64,000 bases of DNA, taken from contig JBJKSI010000125.1 of assembly GCA_046704165.1 (NCBI GenBank), positions 1 through 64,000 on the forward strand, written 5' to 3'. Positions 52,246 through 60,924 of this stretch are shown in pieces (position 1 is the first letter of the stretch; each line of letters opens with the position of its first letter). This DNA is from JAKASX01 sp046704165. GTDB lineage: Bacteria > Acidobacteriota > Terriglobia > Acidiferrales > UBA7541. A program made the position numbers and the translations under genes. A model generated the notes under the pieces. The model saw nothing but the letters and a program-made list of their open reading frames with translations, searched no databases and had not been told where the DNA came from.

Positions 52246-52527
52246 TCAGGAGGTCATGCGGTCGCGAATTTCGCGCTCGTATTCGGGAAAATATCGGCTG
52301 ATATCGCTCAGGTCGAACTGCCGGAGGATCGACTCCTTTGGCTCATGCTCGAGCAGGAACTCGAAGGAACGCTTCAGCAGCTCTTCGAGCGGAGCCTTTC
52401 CGCCGGAGATTTGGCGGGCATAGGTGGGTTCGACGGTAACCATGTGGCGGGTTTCGCTGCCGTCCTCGCGGACGGTGATTTCGAAGCGATTTTCGTTCTC
52501 GGATTGGACGGTGATTTGAGCGGCCAT
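52246..52527 (-). CDS. Small conserved hypothetical protein
   Basis: A 93-residue acidic protein (AAQITVQSENENRFEITVRE, TRHMVTVEPTYARQISGGKAPLEELLKRSFEFLLEHEPKESILRQFDLSDISRYFPEYE). GAGG is 7 nt before the ATG at 52527. The well-formed composition and predicted beta-then-helix layout support a real gene. No function known to me. Confidence 0.75.
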   Translation of the reverse strand: MAAQITVQSENENRFEITVREDGSETRHMVTVEPTYARQISGGKAPLEELLKRSFEFLLEHEPKESILRQFDLSDISRYFPEYEREIRDRMTS

Positions 52528-52670
52528 CAAGACACCTCAATTTCAGATGGTAGGCACTACACACTGGCCGGGTCAACCGGCGCGCGTTTCCCCGAGCGGC
52601 GAGCCCCGGGTTCGCGGATAATACCGTAGCTGGAGGCGCCGAAGGCAGGCGAGGCTCCGGGGGAGGGAAG

Positions 52671-53018
52671 ATGGAGACACTCGAACAGTTTGAGGAATTC
52701 CGCGCGGCGATGAATCGCCGGATCGAGGAGAGCGATCACCTGGGGCTCAAGCGCTTCTTCGCGCTCGACCACCAGGCCTACGAGCCCGGCCCGCTCGACG
52801 CAAAAACGAAGGAACTGCTGGGTCTGGTGGCTTCGGCCGTGCTCCGCTGTGACGACTGTGTCACCTATCACCTGACGCGTTGCGCCGAGGAGGGCTGGAC
52901 GCGCGCCGAGGTGATTGACGCGCTCAACGTTGCCCTCGTGGTCGGCGGTTCGATCACCATCCCGCACCTGCGGCGCGCCTTTGCGCGAATGCAGGAAATC
53001 GACGCGCTGAAGGGATAG
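52671..53018 (+). CDS. Carboxymuconolactone decarboxylase/AhpD-like protein
   Basis: A 115-residue helical protein with the redox motif C60-DDC-63 and downstream His67 (CDDCVTYHLTRCAEEG), the AhpD/CMD signature. AhpD-like members reduce peroxiredoxin partners; others are decarboxylases. The CxxC plus His favours thiol peroxidase-type chemistry. GGGAGGG ribosome site before the ATG. Confidence 0.9.
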   Translation: METLEQFEEFRAAMNRRIEESDHLGLKRFFALDHQAYEPGPLDAKTKELLGLVASAVLRCDDCVTYHLTRCAEEGWTRAEVIDALNVALVVGGSITIPHLRRAFARMQEIDALKG

Positions 53019-53074
53019 CCACCGGCCGACGCGAGCTTTGCCGTTTCGGACCGAAATCGCACTAGAATAAGGCA

Positions 53075-54037
53075 ATGCATTCCCAGGACGCGCACCCCGG
53101 ACATTCTCATGCCGAAGCCCTGCTCGATTCCGCTCATCCCGGACGGCTGACGGCGCGGCTGAAATGGGCCCTGGCGGCGACGGTCGGCCTGGTGGTGGCC
53201 GAACTGGTTGGCGGACTTTCCAGCCATTCGATCGCGCTGATCACCGACGGCGTTCACAACCTCACGGACACGCCGACGCTGATCATCTCCTGGCTGGCTG
53301 CGCAGTGGGCGTTGCGTCCGCCTACCAGCGAAAAGACCTACGGCTACCGCCGCGCGGGCATTCTGGCGGCCTTCACCAACGCGCTGGTGCTGGTGCTGGT
53401 CGCGGTATATCTGATCTGGCAATCCTACGAAAGGTTCCGGAGCCCGGTCACGGTTCACACCGGCACGATGCTGGTTCTTGGCGCGTTGGCGCTGGCGGTG
53501 AACGGCGGCATCACACTCGCGCTGGTGCGCGGGCGCGCCGACCTGAACCTGCGCAGCGTGCTGATCCACAACTTCGGCGACGCGCTTTCGAATCTCGGCA
53601 TCCTTGTCGGCGCGCTCATCATCCACTGGACCCACGCCGAATGGATCGATCCCCTGATCGGGCTCGGCATCGGCGCCATGGTGCTCTGGACCACGATCGG
53701 CATCCTACGAGACAGCAGCCACATCCTGCTCGAGGGACTACCCAAGCAGATGCGACTGGAAGATGTTGCCAACGTGATCCTCTCCGTCGAGCCGGTGCAG
53801 GAGGTGCACGACATCCACGTCTGGACGCTTGGCACCGGCCATTACGTTCTCTCCTGCCACATCTGCATACCCGACATGCACATCGAGGAGAGTGAACTCC
53901 TCCTGCAGCGCATCAACGATCGCCTGGCCGCGCGCTTCCACATTCACCACACCACCATCCAGTTCGAACGGGCACGACCGGCGCCGACGCCCGGTCTCTA
54001 CATGCCTGCCCCATTCGATTCCAGCACCCATTCCTGA
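53075..54037 (+). CDS. Cation diffusion facilitator (Zn/Co/Cd efflux)
   Basis: The 320-residue exporter has a His-rich N-terminus (HSQDAHPGHSHAE), six membrane helices and the two metal-binding pairs ALITDGVHNLTDTP and LIHNFGDALSN that define CzcD-type zinc transporters. A cytosolic ferredoxin-like domain (VQEVHDIHVWTLGTGHYVLSCHICIP) follows. It exports divalent metal by proton antiport. It lies 56 bp after the CMD gene. Confidence 0.94.
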   Translation: MHSQDAHPGHSHAEALLDSAHPGRLTARLKWALAATVGLVVAELVGGLSSHSIALITDGVHNLTDTPTLIISWLAAQWALRPPTSEKTYGYRRAGILAAFTNALVLVLVAVYLIWQSYERFRSPVTVHTGTMLVLGALALAVNGGITLALVRGRADLNLRSVLIHNFGDALSNLGILVGALIIHWTHAEWIDPLIGLGIGAMVLWTTIGILRDSSHILLEGLPKQMRLEDVANVILSVEPVQEVHDIHVWTLGTGHYVLSCHICIPDMHIEESELLLQRINDRLAARFHIHHTTIQFERARPAPTPGLYMPAPFDSSTHS

Positions 54038-54094
54038 ACAGTGGAACCCTACTAAAAGCTTGTGGGATTGTGGTGTTACCCGTATGGCGTAAGG

Positions 54095-54937
54095 CTAAGG
54101 CGTCAGGTGAAGGATGGTGCCCCGCTCGGCATTGCGCTGCTCGGTGGCTTTCATGTTGATCTGGTCGATTGGCACGCTGCGCCGCATGCCCGCGGCAGTG
54201 ATGTAGACGATCTGTCGGCCCTCTTCGCTGAAAGCGACGGCGTGAATCACCTTCCCGTTTCGCCGCACCAGCAGGAACTGGCCCAGGTCGGGCAGCGGGG
54301 GAGCCGGAGCGGGTTGTGCCGCCGGAGCAGGGGCGGCTGCTCGGGCAGGCACCGGCTGGGCCGTCGGCTGAGGTGCGGGCTGCTGCACCAGGATGATCTG
54401 TGGCTGCGAGGGCGTGACGACCATGGGCGATTCCCCGTAAGCGGGCCAGAAGGCTGCCGGTTGCACGCGCGGCAAACTCTCCGCCTGCCGCAACTCCATC
54501 TGTGTCAACGGATCGATCAAGGCCAGCACCTGCAAGTTGCTATTGATGGCCGCCAGGTGGCTGAAATCGAATCCCAGCCCGGGGGCGGGGTTGAGCAACT
54601 GGCCGATTGGGATGGGTGTGCCGCCGAAATCCTCTGTCACCACGTTCGGCGAGGAGGATGTCGGGACGGGCGCCACACCAGTGCCGGTGGGGAGCTTGGC
54701 CATGTCAGGGGAGGCTACTGGACGCTGCGGGGCGATCCGAATCACCCTCACAGGCGTAGCGGTGTTCATTCTCACGGGGGGCGGCGCCGGACGGACATAG
54801 GTGATTGTGCGATTGGGCAGCATCACCGGCCGGGCCGGGGGCGCGGCACGCTGCACGGGCACTCGCCTCACCTGCGCCTCAATGGGAAGCGTTGCAAAAA
54901 CGATCGCCAGGACCGCCAAGCCAGCCTTGCCGCGCAT
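54095..54937 (-). CDS. Exported Pro/Ala-rich protein of unknown function
   Basis: A 280-residue protein with a signal peptide (GLAVLAIVFATLPIEAQ). A long Pro/Ala/Val-rich segment includes a PAPQPTAQPVPARAAAPAPA linker, and there is a compact C-terminal domain (FLLVRRNGKVIHAVAFSEEGRQIVYITAAGMRRSVPIDQI). GGGAGG lies before ATG 54937; an upstream in-frame ATG (54985) is less likely. The linker and small end domain suggest an envelope-spanning protein. No recognised family. Confidence 0.7.
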   Translation of the reverse strand: MRGKAGLAVLAIVFATLPIEAQVRRVPVQRAAPPARPVMLPNRTITYVRPAPPPVRMNTATPVRVIRIAPQRPVASPDMAKLPTGTGVAPVPTSSSPNVVTEDFGGTPIPIGQLLNPAPGLGFDFSHLAAINSNLQVLALIDPLTQMELRQAESLPRVQPAAFWPAYGESPMVVTPSQPQIILVQQPAPQPTAQPVPARAAAPAPAAQPAPAPPLPDLGQFLLVRRNGKVIHAVAFSEEGRQIVYITAAGMRRSVPIDQINMKATEQRNAERGTILHLTP

Positions 54938-55033
54938 TGCCTCCCTCCAGCGGGATGCCGGGTCCTTGGGCCCGTACAGCTCCATTTTACCCCCATTCCG
55001 CCCACCGGGACCGACGCTATTCTGAATTCACCT

Positions 55034-55061
55034 TTGCGCAACCCCCGGCCTATGCTATAAA
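55034..55061 (+). promoter_or_regulatory. Promoter of the small zinc-ribbon gene
   Basis: TTGCGC (55034-55039), 16-bp spacer, TATAAA (55056-55061). The expected transcript would begin about 8 nt before the ATG at 55076, so the message would be almost leaderless. Confidence 0.5.
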
Positions 55062-55075
55062 TTTTTGCCCGTCGG

Positions 55076-55240
55076 ATGGCAGAGCGAAAGCAGCAGCCGG
55101 TTGACGGAAAAAGGGCGGAACCCCAGAGGGAACACGCTTCGGAGTATTGTCCCGTCTGTTCCCGCCGGCTGGAGAATCGTGCCTGCAAGCTGGTGTGTCC
55201 AGTCTGCGGCTACTACATGTCCTGTTCGGATTACTATTAG
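55076..55240 (+). CDS. 54-residue zinc-ribbon protein
   Basis: A short gene encoding a charged N-terminal tail and a zinc ribbon: YCPVCSRRLENRACKLVCPVCGYYMSCSDYY. CPVC and CPVC are 13 residues apart, the spacing of a treble-clef or ribbon, with extra Cys residues in RACKL and MSCSD. I have the impression that similar tiny proteins recur in Acidobacteriota. It ends 76 bp before the STAS gene on the same strand. Confidence 0.8.
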   Translation: MAERKQQPVDGKRAEPQREHASEYCPVCSRRLENRACKLVCPVCGYYMSCSDYY

Positions 55241-55316
55241 TGACCGAAGGATGGTGCCCGGATGCACCACCGATATCGGGTAAATCCGGAATTCTGACGC
55301 GTGAGGAGGCTCGAAC

Positions 55317-55664
55317 GTGCCGCTGAAAATGACCGAGCGAAAGTTGGGTGATGTGTCGGTGCTGGATCTCGATGGACGCATCGTCTTGGGAGAGGAATCG
55401 AGTGCGCTGCGGGAACGAGTGAAGAACCTGCTGGGGCAGGACCGCAAGAGGATCGTGCTCAACATGGGCGCCGTGTCGTACATCGACAGCGCCGGCCTTG
55501 GCGCGCTGGTTGCCTCCTTTACCAGCGCCAAGAATCAGGGAGCCACGCTGAAACTGGTCAACTTGGGCCAGAAATTCCGTGAAGTGCTGCAAGTGACCAA
55601 GCTGCTCACTGTTTTCGAGGTGTACGACACCGAGCCTGCGGCGATCTCGAGCTTTCCGAAGTAG
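55317..55664 (+). CDS. STAS-domain anti-sigma factor antagonist
   Basis: A 115-residue STAS protein (VLDLDGRIVLGEESSALRERV, IVLNMGAVSYIDSAGLGALVASF) with the phospho-Ser site in YIDSAGLG. GTG start at 55317 with GAGGAGG 8 nt upstream. It has no partner kinase next to it, unlike the STAS at 22626, so it may serve a remote anti-sigma factor. Confidence 0.9.
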   Translation: MPLKMTERKLGDVSVLDLDGRIVLGEESSALRERVKNLLGQDRKRIVLNMGAVSYIDSAGLGALVASFTSAKNQGATLKLVNLGQKFREVLQVTKLLTVFEVYDTEPAAISSFPK

Positions 55665-55670
55665 TCCCGC

Positions 55671-57005
55671 TCAGCCGTCGAGCCGGTAGAGTGTGAGGCC
55701 GCTGAGCAGTTTCGGATAGAAATCTGTCGATTTCTCGGGCAGCACTCGGCCGGCAAAGGCGGCTTCGGTTACCTGGCTGATCGGAGTGGGGTTCAGCAGC
55801 AGGGCGACCTGTGCGCTTCCTGCATCGACGGCGGCAAACGCCGCTTCGGCGTCCCGCTCGTAGCCGATGCGCTCCTCCCCGGAAACCTCATCTTGCGTGA
55901 TCCCGAGTCCCCGCTCGAGGATCACGCGGTGCAGCAGCACCACGTCCAGCCGCCGCTCTTCGGGCGCCAGATCCTTTAGCCGTCGATCCACGTCGACCGA
56001 GTTTCTTGGCAGAAGCAGGTAGAAGGCCCCGCCGCCGGCATAGGCGCCGATGGCGGGTCGCATCTTCCCGCGCTTCTCCATGTCGTGCTGGAATTCGGCG
56101 AGCGCCGTTTCGCGCTCGGCTGTGCTACCGAACGTGTAGGCGTACCAGTCGAAGGTCTCCGCCAGCCTGGCGCGGAAAGCCTCGAAATCGAAACCCTCCA
56201 GCCCGGAAATCAGGCGATGCGTCGGCAGGATCGTCAATCCCTCGCCTTCGGCGTCGAAGAGCGCCATCATCCCCTTTTCGCTGGGCGCCGTTGGGTCCAC
56301 CGAGCCGGCCGCGCGCCGGCATTCGTCGCGATAGGCCAGGGCGGTCTCGTACCGATGGTGCCCGTCGGCAATCACCAGTTGCCTGTCTGCCATGCGGCCG
56401 GCGATCGCGGCGATTGCGTCCGGGCCACTCAGCGCCCAGAGCCTGTGAATTACGCCGTTTTCGTCGGTCAGCTCGACGATCGGTTCGCGCTGCGCCGCCT
56501 CGCTCACCGCGCGCTCGATCGTGCGTTCCGGGTCCTGGTAGAGCAGGAAGAGCAGGCCGGTCTGCGTCCGCGTATGCCGCAGCAGCTCCAGGCGGTCGGC
56601 CTTCGGGCCTGGCAGGGTACGCTCGTGTCGGAAAACGACGTTGGCCGCGTAGTCCTCCAGCCGCCCCAACGCGATGAAGCCTTTGCGCGTGCGGCGCTGG
56701 CCGGTGCCGGGCACGGTGTATTCCTGGAAATAGGGGTAGAAGGAAGGTTCGACGTCGTGCATCAGCACGCCCTGGCGCATCCACTCGTCCAGGCTGGAGG
56801 CGGCGCGCGTGTATACGTTATTCGTGGCCGAATCGCCAGGCCGAGCCACGCCCTTTTCCACGTGGATGAAATTATAAGGGCTTGCCGTCAGGTAGCGTTC
56901 CCGCATCGGCTCGCTGATCTTGTCGTATGGCTGGGTCACCACGTCTGCCGGGCGCACCTTCCGGGGGTCGTATCTCCATGCGCGAAAGGGAAAGATTTCG
57001 GCCAT
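55671..57005 (-). CDS. DUF1015-family protein
   Basis: A 444-residue protein with the family's opening FPFRAWRYDPRKV, VTQPYDKIS, SPYNFIHVEKG and the core IADGHHRYETALAYRDE. DUF1015 is related to ParB/Srx-type serine-kinase folds but its bacterial role is unresolved. Convergent with the STAS gene (6 bp between stops) and divergent from the HAD phosphatase gene. Confidence 0.9.
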   Translation of the reverse strand: MAEIFPFRAWRYDPRKVRPADVVTQPYDKISEPMRERYLTASPYNFIHVEKGVARPGDSATNNVYTRAASSLDEWMRQGVLMHDVEPSFYPYFQEYTVPGTGQRRTRKGFIALGRLEDYAANVVFRHERTLPGPKADRLELLRHTRTQTGLLFLLYQDPERTIERAVSEAAQREPIVELTDENGVIHRLWALSGPDAIAAIAGRMADRQLVIADGHHRYETALAYRDECRRAAGSVDPTAPSEKGMMALFDAEGEGLTILPTHRLISGLEGFDFEAFRARLAETFDWYAYTFGSTAERETALAEFQHDMEKRGKMRPAIGAYAGGGAFYLLLPRNSVDVDRRLKDLAPEERRLDVVLLHRVILERGLGITQDEVSGEERIGYERDAEAAFAAVDAGSAQVALLLNPTPISQVTEAAFAGRVLPEKSTDFYPKLLSGLTLYRLDG

Positions 57006-57164
57006 TTGCCTGTCTACCTGTCCTTATGTGGAGTGGAAAACGTCGATTTTAACAGCGCCTCGGCCCTCGGCCAATTTGCGCCGCGAGAAAATGCCGGGCA
57101 TGCTAGAAGAAGAGCAATGCTCACCCCCGAAATCGTGCGGAGCGGCAGGAGGAGAAGGAACCAC

Positions 57165-57836
57165 GTGTCGAAATATTTTCCCGAAGTGAAGGTGCTCGTC
57201 TTCGATCTCGACGGGACGCTGATCGATTCCAAGCGCGACCTGGTGCTCGCCGTCAACGCCACGCGCCGGAATCTGGGGCTCGACGCGCTCAGCGACGAGC
57301 TTGTCTCGAGCTACGTGGGCGACGGCATGCAGAAGTTGGTGGAACGCGCGCTGGGCGAAGGTTGCCCGACGCGGCGGATCGAGCAGGCGATGGACTTCTT
57401 CCTCGAATACTACCGCGAGCACATGCTCGACAACACTGTCACCTATCCTGGCGTACGCGAGGCCCTCGAAGTGCTCCGCTCTCGTCCGCTCGCCGTGCTC
57501 ACCAACAAGCCGGTCAAGTTTAGCCGCGCGATCCTGGAGGGTTTGGGCATCGCGCCCTATTTTCGTCAGGTCTACGGTGGCAACAGTTTCGAGACGAAAA
57601 AGCCGGATCCGCTCGGGATGAACACGCTGCTCAGGGAATTCCAGATGGCGCCTCGGCAGGCGATGCTGGTGGGTGATTCCATCGTCGATATCCAGACCGC
57701 TCGCAACGCCGGCACGTGGTCGGCCGGAGTCACCTACGGCCTCGGCAGCGCCAAGCTCGATACCCTGCCGCCCGACGTCCTGTTCGATACGCTCGTCGAC
57801 CTGCCTGCCTGCCTCGCCGCCCCCGCCGAAGCCTGA
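57165..57836 (+). CDS. HAD-family phosphatase, phosphoglycolate phosphatase-like
   Basis: The 223-residue hydrolase has all HAD motifs: nucleophile VLVFDLDGTLIDSK, motif II LAVLTNKP, motif III Lys in ETKKPDP and motif IV MLVGDSIVDIQTARNAG, with an alpha-helical cap (VSSYVGDGMQKLVERALGEG) typical of Gph. It probably removes 2-phosphoglycolate, but other phosphoesters are possible. GTG start with AGGAGAAGG upstream; ATG 57118 is an alternative. Confidence 0.9.
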   Translation: MSKYFPEVKVLVFDLDGTLIDSKRDLVLAVNATRRNLGLDALSDELVSSYVGDGMQKLVERALGEGCPTRRIEQAMDFFLEYYREHMLDNTVTYPGVREALEVLRSRPLAVLTNKPVKFSRAILEGLGIAPYFRQVYGGNSFETKKPDPLGMNTLLREFQMAPRQAMLVGDSIVDIQTARNAGTWSAGVTYGLGSAKLDTLPPDVLFDTLVDLPACLAAPAEA

Positions 57837-57910
57837 GGCTGGCTGTCACCTTACCTTGTGGTGGATTTTCGGTTAAGCGCGCAGGCAGGAGTACTCGCTC
57901 CACTGGGTGG

Positions 57911-58873
57911 CTACGAGTCCGCCGGCTGCTGCTCGACCTGTGCGTATTCGGAGAGGTACCACTCCCAGGTGCGGCGCAAACCTTCCTCGAAATTGACGCT
58001 TGGCTCGTACCCGAGGATCTTGCGGGCGAGCGAGATATCGGCCAGGGAATGGAGGATGTCGCCCTTGCGCGGCGGTTCGTAACGCGCCTTGGCCGGACGA
58101 CCGGCCAGCCGCTCGAGGACGCCGAGTGTCTGGTTCAGCGTGACGCGTGAGCCTGTGGCGACGTTCATCATGCGGCCGGAAACACCTTCGGCCGTACAAG
58201 CCGCCAGGACTGCCTGAACCACGTTGTCGATGTAGGTGAAATCGCGCGACTGCTCGCCGTCACCGAAAACCACCGGCTGCTCGCCGCGAATCAGCGCCAG
58301 CATGAAGCGCGCCAGCACGCCGGAATAGGGCGAGCCCGGCTCCTGACGCGGCCCGAAAACGTTGAAAAAGCGCAGCGCCACCGTTTCCAGCCCGTAGACG
58401 CGGGTGAAGACCTGCAAATAGAGTTCGCCGGCAAATTTCGAGACGCCATACGGGGAGATCGGCGCCGCGGCCATCGTTTCAACCTTCGGGAGCGTGGGCT
58501 GGTCTCCATAGGCGGAAGAGGAGGCGGCATAGACGAGCCGGCGCACGCCCGCATCGCGCGCGGCCAGCAGCACCTTCAGCGTCCCATCGACGTTGACCGT
58601 GTTTGTATCGAGCGGTGATTCCACCGAGCGCGGCACCGACGTCCGCGCCGCCAGGTGGATGACGAAATCGGCGCCCCGCGCGGCCCGCTGCACCGCTTCG
58701 AGATCGGTGACGCTCTCGCGGTGAAACTCCACGCGATCGAGCAAGCCCGCCAGGTTGCTCTCCTTGCCGGTCGAGAGATCGTCGATCACCACGATCGTTT
58801 CGCCTCGCCGTGCCAGTTCCCGCACGATCCCCGAACCGATGAAGCCTGCTCCGCCAGTGACTAAAAAGCGCAC
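57911..58873 (-). CDS. NAD-dependent nucleotide-sugar epimerase/dehydratase
   Basis: A 320-residue extended SDR with VTGGAGFIGSGIVRELARRG, DDLSTGKESNL, VYAASSSAYGD and the intact catalytic SPYGVSKFAGELY, plus RFFNVFGPRQ. Closest in pattern to UDP-GlcNAc/GalNAc 4-epimerases of the WbpP type. Works with the UDP-sugar dehydrogenase at 60925 in surface polysaccharide synthesis, by inference. It could also cover for the damaged galE. Confidence 0.9.
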   Translation of the reverse strand: MRFLVTGGAGFIGSGIVRELARRGETIVVIDDLSTGKESNLAGLLDRVEFHRESVTDLEAVQRAARGADFVIHLAARTSVPRSVESPLDTNTVNVDGTLKVLLAARDAGVRRLVYAASSSAYGDQPTLPKVETMAAAPISPYGVSKFAGELYLQVFTRVYGLETVALRFFNVFGPRQEPGSPYSGVLARFMLALIRGEQPVVFGDGEQSRDFTYIDNVVQAVLAACTAEGVSGRMMNVATGSRVTLNQTLGVLERLAGRPAKARYEPPRKGDILHSLADISLARKILGYEPSVNFEEGLRRTWEWYLSEYAQVEQQPADS

Positions 58874-59042
58874 GCCGTCCTCCCGGGGATTTTTCCCCGT
58901 CCTTGCCGTTTGTTCTCGCTACAATCGTTCCATCTGGGAAAAGCGTCTAGGCCGACTATAGCCTCGCCGCCGCCTGGCCGCAACCGGGCCAAGCCGCCGA
59001 GGTAAATGCCCATTCCCGGGCGCGGCGAGAGTGGGGAAAAGG

Positions 59043-59843
59043 ATGCGTTTGCAAAGGTCCACAGTCGCGGTTTCGTTCCTCATTGCCGCCTGGCTCGCTG
59101 CGGCAGGGCTGGTCTTCGCTGGCAGTTCTCCGGCCACCGGACACGCCGGTTCTCCAGGCGCTGCCGATGGCTGGACGGTCGAAGGGTTGAAACCGAAGAC
59201 ACCGTTCCACGTGGGCGAGAAGCTGCTCTACGAGATCGGCTACATGAGCATGCCCCAGGCGGCCACGGCAGAGTTGAAAGTGTTGCCGCACCTCGATTTT
59301 TACGGCCATCGCGGCGCCTGGCATTTCCAGGCCATGGCCCACACCGAGGACCCGTTGCGCTACGTCCTGGTGCTCGACGACCAGTTCGATTCCTACGCCG
59401 CCGCTTCCACGCTCGCCACGCTGCAATACGAGCTCTACCTGCACGAGAGGGGGACGAACTCCACGCGCAAATTCTCGCTCAACGAGAGCACGCCGGGCAC
59501 CGACAGGATCAACGCACCGTCCGATACCCGCGACCCTCTGGCCGCGCTCTACGCGCTGCGCGCAAACAACTGGCAGCGCCGGCCGGTAGTGCACTCGCCG
59601 GTCTACGACGGCACGCACTTTTACCGCATGACGGCCCGCATCACCCAGGCCCACGATTCGGTCACCGTGCCCGCCGGAACGTTCAATGCCTCGCAGATTT
59701 CCGTCAGCGTCTCCTCCGCCAGCGTGAATCAAGGCATGCAATTCACCATCTGGTTGGCCAACGATGCCGCACACACGCCGGTCGAGGTCGACGCCGTGGT
59801 TCCCGTCGGCACGGTGAAGGCCATGCTGCTGCGCGTCGAATAG
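59043..59843 (+). CDS. DUF3108 exported protein
   Basis: A 266-residue protein with a signal peptide (VSFLIAAWLAAAGLVFAG). The mature part FHVGEKLLYEIGYMSMPQAATAELKV, a hydrophobic beta-sheet core and VTVPAGTFNASQISVSVSS with IWLANDAAHTPVEVDAVVPVGTVKAMLL is typical of DUF3108, a lipid-trough-like periplasmic fold of unknown role. ATG 59043 chosen; GTG 59031 is also possible. Confidence 0.85.
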   Translation: MRLQRSTVAVSFLIAAWLAAAGLVFAGSSPATGHAGSPGAADGWTVEGLKPKTPFHVGEKLLYEIGYMSMPQAATAELKVLPHLDFYGHRGAWHFQAMAHTEDPLRYVLVLDDQFDSYAAASTLATLQYELYLHERGTNSTRKFSLNESTPGTDRINAPSDTRDPLAALYALRANNWQRRPVVHSPVYDGTHFYRMTARITQAHDSVTVPAGTFNASQISVSVSSASVNQGMQFTIWLANDAAHTPVEVDAVVPVGTVKAMLLRVE

Positions 59844-59957
59844 CCCAGGCACCTCGCCTTCGTTCTGTTGCCTCCTGCCTCTTTCCGTGCTTGTGTGGCG
59901 CCGCCCTTCAGTGCGGCAAGCGCCAGGGAAACGCGGTCTAACGCGACGTGCGCTGTA

Positions 59958-60677
59958 TCACCGCCCCGTGTAAAGCACCACTCCGGCGGAAACCTCCACG
60001 TCATGCACCAGTCCCGTCACAGGGAAAAAGCCTGCGCCAGGCGAACCTGGGCCGGTGGGCGCGCCGAGCCTGGGCGGCGCGAGAACGTAGTCGCGGACGC
60101 CAACCCGAAAGCCGAAATGCTTTGTGAGCTTTTCCTCCACACCGAAACCGTAATTGAAATCGAATTTGTCGCCACTCGAAAGCGTCGCCGGGCCGGCGAT
60201 GAATCCCTGGGTCGACGCAACGCGCTTGGCCTCATCTGTGGGGCTGAAGCGCAGGAAACCGACGCCGAAGGCTGCGAACGGGCGCATGCGGCTGCCCGGC
60301 CCGGCGAGGAAATAGAGAACGTCGCCGCTCACTTGTTGCACACGCGCGCCAAAACCGCGCACGAGCGGCGGCACCTGATTGAGGTCGCGGACGCGTAGAT
60401 TGTTTGTGCCGTAGGCGTAGGAGCCTTCCACCGAAAGATGCCCGGTGATGTCGAGTGTGGCGCGTACGCCGGCCCGGCCGCCGCTGGCATACGAGGTGTG
60501 ATAGGTCTGGCCGTTGGCCAGGAAGGTGCGGTCAGATTTCAGGAACGAGCCGGCGCCGAAGAGCGTGAATCGCAGGTTTCTCCCCTGCGCGGCCAGTCCG
60601 GGAGTGAACAGCAGAACCAGCAGCGCAATGGCGGAGGGTAAAACCAATTTACGAAAGGAAAGGAATGTTCCGCGCAT
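59958..60677 (-). CDS. Outer-membrane beta-barrel protein
   Basis: The 239-residue protein has a signal peptide (SAIALLVLLFTPGLAAQG) and alternating amphipathic strands (LSVEGSYAYGTNNLRV, QQVSGDVLYFLAG, PFAAFGVGFLRF, NYGFGVEEKLTKHFGFRVGVRDYVLAPP). It resembles small OmpA/OmpW-type eight-stranded barrels. The C-terminus GVVLYTGR ends in Arg rather than Phe. AGGGG ribosome site before ATG 60677. Confidence 0.8.
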   Translation of the reverse strand: MRGTFLSFRKLVLPSAIALLVLLFTPGLAAQGRNLRFTLFGAGSFLKSDRTFLANGQTYHTSYASGGRAGVRATLDITGHLSVEGSYAYGTNNLRVRDLNQVPPLVRGFGARVQQVSGDVLYFLAGPGSRMRPFAAFGVGFLRFSPTDEAKRVASTQGFIAGPATLSSGDKFDFNYGFGVEEKLTKHFGFRVGVRDYVLAPPRLGAPTGPGSPGAGFFPVTGLVHDVEVSAGVVLYTGR

Positions 60678-60828
60678 GTTTTTCCCCTGGAATAGCGGTC
60701 TTGTCTCTACGCTTAGCAGAGAAGCGCTGCGAAGTCCACAGAACTCCATCGGAATCGCGCTGGGAGGGAGAGAAAACGCCGACGAGACGCCGGCGTTGCA
60801 AAAGCCGGGCGGCGACCGGTTCGAGTGG

Positions 60829-60848
60829 CGCGGACATTCCTGTCCGCG
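60829..60848. repeat. Dispersed-repeat-type hairpin
   Basis: CGCGGACA, loop TTCC, TGTCCGCG: an 8-bp perfect stem in the gap between the beta-barrel gene and the UDP-sugar dehydrogenase gene. The surrounding sequence resembles a repeat seen widely in acidobacterial intergenic DNA, which is memory-based. It may also terminate the dehydrogenase transcript. Confidence 0.45.
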
Positions 60849-60924
60849 GGTCTCGGCCCTCGCTGCGCAGGCTGCAACAGGCACTGCGGTCGCTGTATCT
60901 CGCCGGTTTTTCCCGCTCGTCCAG

